From NCBI GenBank assembly GCA_045811525.1, contig JBJMTV010000021.1, forward strand, positions 62,001 through 126,000: a stretch of 64,000 bases of DNA, written 5' to 3'. The position numbers were made by a program, and so were the translations under genes. Under the pieces are notes generated by a model. It saw only the letters and a program-made list of their open reading frames with translations, had not been told where the DNA came from and did no database searches. The DNA comes from VAZQ01 sp045811525 (GTDB lineage: Bacteria; Pseudomonadota; Alphaproteobacteria; Rhizobiales; Xanthobacteraceae). Positions 57,947-64,000 of this stretch are shown here, one piece after another (positions within the stretch are counted from its first letter, which is position 1; the number at the start of each line of letters is the position of its first letter).

Positions 57947-59271
57947 CGCATGTAGCCCTCGACCTCGCTTTCAGCCCAAGCGAGCGTCTTTTCCAGCGCC
58001 TCACCCTGCATGAAGCGAACGACCATCTTGGTCTGGATCGCCTGGGTATAGATCTGGGCGGCAATTTTGGGCGGAGCGGGCTGCGCCGCGACCGACAGGA
58101 TCTGATGATTGTGCGGGTTCGGATAGTGGTAAAGCGTGCCCTTGGGCGGCCCCTCCTCCGCCCACACCTTGAGCGTGTTGAGCTTCTCGAACGCCGGCAG
58201 GTCATAGCCGGCACTGGCGTCGACCATCTGCTCAACGGCTGCGGGCTGGGAGAGATGTACCAGCAGGCTCTTTGCCGCCGCCTTGTTCTTGCTGAAGCTC
58301 CAGATGCCCCAGAAGTAGGGCAGGAACGGCGCGTACCGGCCTTTCGGACCGGCCGGCATGCCGTGCGTCCAAAGCTGCTCCGCGATCTGCGGCGCATCGC
58401 GCTTGGCGACAGCCCAGGCGCTCGGCGGGTTCATGATCAGCGCACCCTTGCCGGCGATGAGATACTTATTGTTGGACGCGTTGTCCCAGGCGGGCGCGTC
58501 CGGGGGCAGCCACTGCGCGAGCTTCTTGTAAAATTCCAGAGCCTGCCGCACCGGATCACTCTTGACGGCTATGTTGCCTTTGGCATCGACCAGATCGGCG
58601 CCAAACGATTGGAAAATGGCGCCTGCGGTGTCGACGTTGTCCTCGGTCACCCCCAGTCCGATGCCGAAGGGGAAGCCCGCTTTGTGGCAGGCTTCGGCCG
58701 CTTTGAGCATGGCGTCGAGAGTCCAGCTGTCGGCCTTCGGCGGCTCGCGCGGCGGATACATCGCCACCACGTCGATGCCGGCATGCTTCTTGAGAAGATC
58801 GATGCGCGAGCACGGCCCCTTGATCTGGCTGCCGACGCAAGCGGGTACGCCCACCCAGTGGCCCGAAGACTTCGCCAGATACTCGACGGTCGGATTGACC
58901 GGGCCGTTGAGCGTGATCAGCTCGGCCATGATCTCATCCACCGGCTCCAGCCGGTTGGCGTGATCCGCCGGCTGCCAGGTCGGGAAGGCAAAGATGTCAT
59001 GCCCGGAGCGCGCCTGGGACTCGGCCGCTATCGTGAGAAGATTCTTGTTGCCTTGCGAGGTGATGTAATCAATCGACACATCGACCTTTTCCTTGGCCGC
59101 CCACTCCTCACACAGCTTCTGCGAGGCCTTGTTGGCGCCAGGCACCCAGTGATCCCAGAAGCCGATGGATAGCTTGCCCGCAGCGGACGCGCCGCGAACA
59201 TACGGCATAGCCAGAGCAGTGGCGGCGGTCGTGGTCAGGAAACCGCGCCGGGATATCGTGCGTGTACGCAT
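57940..59271 (-). CDS. ABC importer periplasmic binding protein, twin-arginine signal
   Basis: 443 residues from the ATG at 59271. This start gives a twin-arginine signal (TISRRGFLTTTAATALAMPY) ahead of an extracellular solute-binding protein of family 1: LSIGFWDHWVPGANKASQKL, later GKGALIMNPPSAWAV and MPAGPKGRYAPFLPYFWGIW. The class binds sugars, polyols or sugar phosphates. Tat export suggests folding before export. It heads the importer operon; the amidinohydrolase gene ends 145 bases upstream. The ligand cannot be told from sequence. Confidence 0.9.
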   Translation of the reverse strand: MRTRTISRRGFLTTTAATALAMPYVRGASAAGKLSIGFWDHWVPGANKASQKLCEEWAAKEKVDVSIDYITSQGNKNLLTIAAESQARSGHDIFAFPTWQPADHANRLEPVDEIMAELITLNGPVNPTVEYLAKSSGHWVGVPACVGSQIKGPCSRIDLLKKHAGIDVVAMYPPREPPKADSWTLDAMLKAAEACHKAGFPFGIGLGVTEDNVDTAGAIFQSFGADLVDAKGNIAVKSDPVRQALEFYKKLAQWLPPDAPAWDNASNNKYLIAGKGALIMNPPSAWAVAKRDAPQIAEQLWTHGMPAGPKGRYAPFLPYFWGIWSFSKNKAAAKSLLVHLSQPAAVEQMVDASAGYDLPAFEKLNTLKVWAEEGPPKGTLYHYPNPHNHQILSVAAQPAPPKIAAQIYTQAIQTKMVVRFMQGEALEKTLAWAESEVEGYMRT

Positions 59272-59416
59272 GCTGTTTCCTCCTTGGTCCGGTGCGGACC
59301 GCGCAGCGAGCTCGCCACGCCAGTCTTGAGGATGCAGCTGGCTTCGGTCCGATGCGAGGAAGCTTAGATCAAAACGGCCAGAATTGTCAGGAGCGATTTG
59401 CCCCCTGATCACCCCC

Positions 59417-60310
59417 TCATGCCGCCGCCCGTCCACCCGCCGCAGCCATCGCCGCCGCGCGGTCCAGCCGCAGGGTCAAGCAGAAGGCCGAGCCGCCGCT
59501 GCGCAGAAACGAGGGTAGCGGCGTGGTCACCACGGAATAGCCTCGCTCCGCCAGAGTCGCGCGCAGCCGCTCGCTGCATCCAGAGATGACCAGAGTCTTG
59601 TCGATGCATACCGCATTCGCAGCAAGCCGACACCCGTCCTCGAGCCCGAGCTCGATAAGGTCCTCCGGCGCGACACGTTCCCGAATGGTGGCAAGCCCGG
59701 TGGGCCTGAACGCCTGCGGCAGATACATCACCTCACCGCCCGGGAGCGGGGCGAGGGCGGTATCCATGTGATAGAAGCGCGCATCCGTGAGTTCGAGCGC
59801 TACCACCTCCTGACCGAACACGTCAGCTACGGCGCCGCTCGCCCTCGCATCGGAACGCGGGCCATAACCCACCCAGAACAGCTGGCGCGAGGCATCCCAG
59901 ACGCAATCGCCGGCGCCTTCCAGCACGATTCCATCGGGCAGGGGCTGCACGGCATCGACGAGTCCTCGGGCCTGCAGGGCGCGAAAGCTCGCGGCGAAGT
60001 GAGGCTCCTCGCGTGCGCGCTCGGCATATCGGAACCTGGCCAGTAGAACGCGACGATCAAGCACTACGGCCGCATTGGCCGTGAACACGAGGTCCGGCAG
60101 CCCGACGGTCGGCGGTACCATTTCGATAGCGCCGCCGAGCTCCTTCAGGTTGCGACGGAGATTGGCCCATTCGATCCGCGCAGCAGCATGGGCGCGACGG
60201 TCTTGCGCCCAGCTCTGCGGGTCCATCCACGGATTGATTGCATAGCTGACATCGAAGTGCTCGGGCGCGCACATCAGGAAGCGCGCTCGCGGCTCATTGA
60301 ACCTCGTCAC
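59417..60310 (-). CDS. Amidinohydrolase of the DDAH/arginine deiminase-like family
   Basis: 297 residues from the GTG at 60310, which follows a GGGAGG box by eight bases; a TTG at 60331 overlaps the rocD stop. Motifs of the guanidino-group-modifying superfamily are seen: FLMCAPEHFDVSYAINPWM, DLVFTANAAVVLD, EGAGDCVWD, FYHMDTALAPL with the catalytic histidine, and C277 near the C-terminus in GGSAFCLTLRL. The family includes dimethylarginine hydrolases, arginine deiminases and arginine dihydrolases. Pairing with rocD 17 bases upstream favours a role in turning arginine-type compounds into ornithine or citrulline. Confidence 0.88.
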   Translation of the reverse strand: MTRFNEPRARFLMCAPEHFDVSYAINPWMDPQSWAQDRRAHAAARIEWANLRRNLKELGGAIEMVPPTVGLPDLVFTANAAVVLDRRVLLARFRYAERAREEPHFAASFRALQARGLVDAVQPLPDGIVLEGAGDCVWDASRQLFWVGYGPRSDARASGAVADVFGQEVVALELTDARFYHMDTALAPLPGGEVMYLPQAFRPTGLATIRERVAPEDLIELGLEDGCRLAANAVCIDKTLVISGCSERLRATLAERGYSVVTTPLPSFLRSGGSAFCLTLRLDRAAAMAAAGGRAAA

Positions 60311-60327
60311 GATCGTATCCTCCCTAT

Positions 60328-61545
60328 TCAAGCCGCGCGTCGATGCGTGCCGTCGAGATCACGAAGGACCTCGGCGAACTGGTCGAGTGCCCAATCCAGA
60401 TCGTTGGGCGAGATCACCAGTGGCGGCGCCAAGCGCACCACCGTGCCGTGCGTCTCCTTCGAGAGAACTCCCCTGCTGAGGAGCCGCTCGCAGGCGTCGC
60501 GAGCGCTGGCGATGGCAGGCTCGATCTCGGCCCCGACCCACAGCCCGCGACCGCGCACATCCTTGAGAGCCGGGCTCGTGATGGCGCGCAGCCGCTGCAG
60601 CATGTGCGCGCCCAGCACCCGGCTCTTTGCGACGAGGCTTTCGTCGCGAATGACCTGCAGCGCCTCGAGCCCCACAGCGGCAGCTAGCGGATTGCCGCCA
60701 AAAGTGGAGCCATGCGAGCCGGGAGTGAACACATCCATGAGCTCGCGTGTGCCGACCAGTGCCGAAACCGGGAGCACGCCACCGCCCAGGGCCTTGCCGA
60801 GGATCAGTCCATCGGGACGGATTGCCTCGTGCTGAAATGCGAACCACGCACCGGTCCGGCCCAGCCCGGACTGCACCTCATCCAGGATGAGCAGTACGCG
60901 ATGCGCCTCGCAGATCCGCCGCAGGCCGGCAAGATAGCCAGGCGGCGGGACGATGACTCCTGCCTCCCCCTGGATGGGCTCGACCAGCACTGCAGCGGTG
61001 TCAGGTGTGATCGCCTGCTCGAGCGCGGCAAGATCGCCGAATGGCACGGCGCGAAAGCCCGGGGTGAACGGGCCGAACCCGTCGCGATAGTCCGCTTCCG
61101 TGGAAAACGAGATGACCGTCGTCGTGCGGCCGTGAAAATTTCCAGCCGCGACGATGATCTCAGCGCGGTCGTTGGCAATGCCCTTCACACGATAACCCCA
61201 CCGGCGCGCCGCCTTGAGCGCGGTCTCGATGGCCTCCGCGCCGGTGTTCATGGGCAGGGCGGCGTCGAGTCCGGTGAGCTCGCAAAGCTCCTGCAGGAAC
61301 GGGCCAAGCCGATCATTGTGATAGGCGCGTGATGGTACGGCCAAGCGGTGTGCCTGGGCCGTCAATGCCGCCAGGATGCGGGGGTGCGCATGGCCATGGC
61401 TCGCGGCCGAATAGGCGCTCATCATGTCGATGTAGCGCCGGCCCGCGGCATCCCAAATGTGCGCTCCGCGTCCGCGCGTGACCACGACCGGCAACGGCTC
61501 ATAGTTATGAGCGCCGTATCGCCTCTCAAGCTCGATCGCGTTCAT
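60328..61545 (-). CDS. rocD: Ornithine-oxo-acid transaminase
   Basis: 405 residues from the ATG at 61545 (GGAGAG box eight bases upstream). A class III PLP aminotransferase with the ornithine group features: YGAHNYEPLPVVVTRGRGAH, then AYSAASHGHAHPRI, PMNTGAEAIETALKAARRW, LLILDEVQSGLGRTG with the PLP-pairing aspartate, and PLP lysine K251 in LILGKALGGG. The enzyme moves the delta-amino group of ornithine to 2-oxoglutarate, giving glutamate semialdehyde. It is followed after 17 bases by the amidinohydrolase gene and preceded by an Lrp/AsnC regulator gene. Confidence 0.93.
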   Translation of the reverse strand: MNAIELERRYGAHNYEPLPVVVTRGRGAHIWDAAGRRYIDMMSAYSAASHGHAHPRILAALTAQAHRLAVPSRAYHNDRLGPFLQELCELTGLDAALPMNTGAEAIETALKAARRWGYRVKGIANDRAEIIVAAGNFHGRTTTVISFSTEADYRDGFGPFTPGFRAVPFGDLAALEQAITPDTAAVLVEPIQGEAGVIVPPPGYLAGLRRICEAHRVLLILDEVQSGLGRTGAWFAFQHEAIRPDGLILGKALGGGVLPVSALVGTRELMDVFTPGSHGSTFGGNPLAAAVGLEALQVIRDESLVAKSRVLGAHMLQRLRAITSPALKDVRGRGLWVGAEIEPAIASARDACERLLSRGVLSKETHGTVVRLAPPLVISPNDLDWALDQFAEVLRDLDGTHRRAA

Positions 61546-61696
61546 GACACTCTCCACCGGCGGCACACAGCGCTGCCGAGTGAAATGTAAGCGCGCGCGA
61601 GCCACCGCTCCGGCGGAAGTGGAACTCATTGGCCGCGGATTCCGCCGCGACCGCCAGCGAACTCAGCCGAAATGGCGGTGAGGTGCTTGAAGATGC

Positions 61697-62197
61697 TTAC
61701 TCGCGTGGTGTCGGCGTGAGCAGCGCATCGGGATAACCGGCAAAACGGCGCACCGGGCGCAGCGCGACATGGCTGATCACCCGCGCTACTCCGAGCTCAG
61801 TGTCGTCGATCAGGGCGCCGGTAATCTCCTCGTAAGCGGCGAGATCGGCGCAGACGAAACGGGCGACATAATCGAGGTTGCCGCTCACCTCCCAGCATTC
61901 CACCACCTCGTCGAGTGCGCGCAAGCGCCTTTCCACCCGACTGCGGCTCGCCTGCTTTTCCAGCGCGATCTCGGCGAAGACATGCACCGGACGCGTCAAG
62001 CGATTGAGCTCGAGCACGGCCTGATAGCCGCTGATGATACCCGCCGCTTCGAGGCGGCGCATACGCTCCAGCGTGGCACGCGGGGAGAGTGCAACCGCCT
62101 GTGCAAGCTTTTGCACGGTCGAGCGACCGTCCCGCTGCAGCAGCGAGAGGATCTTGATGTCGATGTTGTCGAGTGCTGACTGGCGCTGAGCGGCCAT
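61697..62197 (-). CDS. Lrp/AsnC family transcriptional regulator
   Basis: 166 residues from the ATG at 62197. An N-terminal winged helix-turn-helix (NIDIKILSLLQRDGRSTVQK, then AQAVALSPRATLERMRRLE) is followed by the RAM ligand-binding domain (VHVFAEIALEKQASRSRVE, then VVECWEVSGNLDYVARFVCA). These regulators respond to amino acids. It lies 151 bases upstream of rocD in the same direction, so regulation of rocD and the amidinohydrolase by ornithine or arginine is the likely role. It starts 15 bases after the SDR gene stop. Confidence 0.93.
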   Translation of the reverse strand: MAAQRQSALDNIDIKILSLLQRDGRSTVQKLAQAVALSPRATLERMRRLEAAGIISGYQAVLELNRLTRPVHVFAEIALEKQASRSRVERRLRALDEVVECWEVSGNLDYVARFVCADLAAYEEITGALIDDTELGVARVISHVALRPVRRFAGYPDALLTPTPRE

Positions 62198-62211
62198 CAA
62201 GGTGCTCGCCT

Positions 62212-62991
62212 TCAGTCCTCGCGTACCGGAACGGTGTAGTTCAGCGCGAGCCGGCCACCATCAGCATAGATGGTTTGGCCGGTGATGTAGCTTGCCTGAG
62301 ATGAGGCGAGAAAGACCGCAACCTGCGCGATCTCGTCCGGATCGCCGATGCGACCGGCCGGAGTGCGAGCCAGGATCCGCTGCATCGCCGCCTTGTCTGA
62401 CGCCACGCTCTTGAGAATGTCGGTCATGATCGACCCGGGCCCGATCGCATTCACGCGAATGCCGTAGGGCGCCATGGCTAATGCCATCACCTTTGTGAGT
62501 TGGTCGATTCCTCCCTTCGACACGCAGTACGGCAGATGGTTGGGAATGGCGACCACGGCGTTGATCGAGCTCATGTTGATGATGGTGCCCGGCGGCTTCC
62601 CGGCCTCGACCTGCGCCACCATCCGGCGGGCCGCAGCCTGCCCGACCAGAAAGGCGCCCTTCAGGTTGACGCGCAGCACACGATCAAAGTCGGCCTCCGC
62701 GAGATCGAGGAAGTCGGCTCCATGAAGGATCCCGGCATTGTTGACGAGAATATCGACACCGCCAAATAGGTCACACGTTTGCGCCACCAGCTCGGCGGCT
62801 TGGCGTGCATCGCCGACGTCGGCGGCAACAAACCGCGCCTTGCTCCCCATCGCGCGGGCCACCGCCTCACCGGCAGCATCAATATCGGCGAGTACGACGC
62901 GCGCACCCTCAGCTCCATAGCGCTCGGCAATGGCGCGGCCGATGCCGCGGGCAGCGCCCGTGACGATCGCCACCTTGTTCTCCAGAAGCAT
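62212..62991 (-). CDS. Short-chain dehydrogenase/reductase
   Basis: 259 residues from the ATG at 62991, with a GGAGAG box upstream; a longer frame exists but lies before the Rossmann start. The NAD(P) motif is VTGAARGIGRAIAERYG, NNAG is in ILVNNAGIL, and the catalytic set is serine in MSSINAVVAI with Y155 and K159 (YCVSKGG). Family C-terminus includes YITGQTIYADGG. Substrate unknown. It is the first gene ahead of the Lrp regulator and may share its transcript. Confidence 0.9.
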   Translation of the reverse strand: MLLENKVAIVTGAARGIGRAIAERYGAEGARVVLADIDAAGEAVARAMGSKARFVAADVGDARQAAELVAQTCDLFGGVDILVNNAGILHGADFLDLAEADFDRVLRVNLKGAFLVGQAAARRMVAQVEAGKPPGTIINMSSINAVVAIPNHLPYCVSKGGIDQLTKVMALAMAPYGIRVNAIGPGSIMTDILKSVASDKAAMQRILARTPAGRIGDPDEIAQVAVFLASSQASYITGQTIYADGGRLALNYTVPVRED

Positions 62992-63058
62992 CCGGCCGCT
63001 CTCCGAATGGCTGGAATTTACCAGCACGGACGTGATTGGGAATGTGGATTGCACACGA

Positions 63059-64000
63059 TCAGCGGCGGCCAAACAGGCGATCAAGAAACCAGCCGTCCAT
63101 GTCGCGATCGATTGGAGCCGGCGCTCGGCTGGCAGGTGGGGGCTCGTTGGCGGAAACGGGCGCAGGGGATGTCCCCCACGGCGGCAAGGCGGACGCGAAT
63201 GATGGCGTGGCTGCAAGGCCCGGCAGGTCGGCGACCGGGACTCCCTGATGTGCCACTTTCATGATCCGTGTCCAAACCTCGACCGGTATACCGCCCCCGG
63301 TCGCCTTCTTTGTGGGGGAGGAATCATCGTTACCGACCCAGACGCCGGTGACGAGGTGGGCGGTATAGCCGACAAACCACGCATCGCGAAAATCCTGCGA
63401 GGTGCCGGTCTTCCCGGCGGCCGGCCAGCCAAGCAGCTGCGCGCGCTGCGCCGTTCCCGTCGTGAGCGTCTCGCGCATCATCGTGTTCATCATTGCGACA
63501 TAGCGCGGCTCGACGATGCGACCCAAGGTTTTCTCGGAGCGTGCGAACAGCACCTTCCCGGTCAGCGTGCGCACACGCTCGACGACATGCGGTGCGGTAG
63601 CCTCGCCATTGTTGGCAAAAGTCGCATAGGCAGAGACAAGCTCGATCAGCGAAACCTCGGAGGTGCCAAGGGCAATGGATGGGTTAGCCTCGAGCTTCGA
63701 GGCGATACCCAGGCGATACGCCGTCTTCGCGACGGCGGTCGCGCCAAACTCGAGTGTGAGCCGCACCGATACGGTGTTGAGGGAAAGCGCAAGCGCCTGC
63801 GTCAGGGTGACCGCACCCTGATAGTGCCGAGTATAATTTTCAGGTTTCCAGCCTTTGAGCGCGATGGGCTTGTCCTCGCGCACTGTCTCGGGCGTGAGCC
63901 CCCGCTCCAGGGCGGTGAGATAGACGAACGGCTTGAACGCCGAGCCAGGCTGACGCTTGGCGGCAATCGCCCGATTGTACTGGCTCTCGGCATAGCTCTT
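63059..64000 (-). CDS. mrcA: Penicillin-binding protein 1A, C-terminal part (cut by window end)
   Basis: The frame is open to the last base of the window; 313 codons are seen, ending at 63059. This is the transpeptidase half of a class A PBP: the active-site SxxK is in RQPGSAFKPFVYLTAL (serine codon near 63943), SxN is in LALSLNTVSVRL and KTG is in AGKTGTSQDFRDAWFVGY. The enzyme cross-links peptidoglycan; its glycosyltransferase half should lie beyond the window. The C-terminal tail is Pro/Ala-rich. It is transcribed in the same direction as the SDR gene, 67 bases upstream of it. Confidence 0.94.
   Translation of the reverse strand, partial: KSYAESQYNRAIAAKRQPGSAFKPFVYLTALERGLTPETVREDKPIALKGWKPENYTRHYQGAVTLTQALALSLNTVSVRLTLEFGATAVAKTAYRLGIASKLEANPSIALGTSEVSLIELVSAYATFANNGEATAPHVVERVRTLTGKVLFARSEKTLGRIVEPRYVAMMNTMMRETLTTGTAQRAQLLGWPAAGKTGTSQDFRDAWFVGYTAHLVTGVWVGNDDSSPTKKATGGGIPVEVWTRIMKVAHQGVPVADLPGLAATPSFASALPPWGTSPAPVSANEPPPASRAPAPIDRDMDGWFLDRLFGRR

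Overview
The window is GC-rich, densely coded bacterial chromosome, and it reads as an alphaproteobacterium, most likely of the order Hyphomicrobiales (Bradyrhizobium/Xanthobacteraceae-like). The family-level clues are the gene orders uvrC-pgsA-moaD-moaE and ileS-lspA-small periplasmic protein-M16-M16-pgi, a Bug-type (TctC) solute receptor, a TIGR01459 HAD protein and many exported proteins. This assignment is inference from gene content; no rRNA lies in the window. I see no prophage, insertion sequence, CRISPR array or obvious island. Most of it is housekeeping and transport, with some unusual pieces.

Layout. 1-1 kb: end of a polysaccharide-deacetylase-like gene and a small exported protein. 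1.2-1.36 kb: tRNA-Arg(CCU) and, 60 bases upstream of it, the 5' half of a second tRNA. 1.5-9.1 kb: flavin amine oxidase, a nuclease-like protein abutting an M48 lipoprotein protease, a large lytic transglycosylase, an MBL-fold hydrolase and a Gly/Tyr-rich exported protein. 9.3-12.7 kb: a probable operon of glucokinase, a phosphofructokinase with the PPi-type residue pair, and an unknown exported protein with a lysozyme-like motif. 13.1-17.4 kb: Bug receptor, an acyl-CoA dehydrogenase-like protein and a periplasmic cytochrome c/beta-propeller fusion.

17.6-26.5 kb: a signalling locus of two soluble hybrid histidine kinases, one with seven tandem GAF-type units and one with two, flanking a single-domain response regulator. 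26.6-30.3 kb: uvrC, pgsA, moaD, moaE. 30.5-34 kb: GST, rlmJ, RNase T2 and two small exported Cys-containing proteins. 34-43 kb: MetE-like protein, hisS, DUF1801 protein, a GT39-like membrane protein, a HAD protein, an M15-like peptidase and ribF.

43-54.8 kb: AI-2E-type permease, ileS, lspA, a small periplasmic protein, an active/inactive M16 peptidase pair, a clearly decayed pgi (in-frame stop plus large internal deletion), a subtilisin-like protease and arfB. 54.8-64 kb: a MalEFGK-type ABC importer, an arginine/ornithine module (rocD, an amidinohydrolase, an Lrp/AsnC regulator), an SDR dehydrogenase and the C-terminal part of PBP1A.

The most notable points are the broken pgi in the same window as intact glk and a predicted PPi-dependent Pfk, the seven-GAF kinase locus, the tRNA half, the acyl-CoA dehydrogenase whose catalytic base appears moved, and the cytochrome/propeller fusion. 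I did not find a clearly undescribed defence or mobile system.
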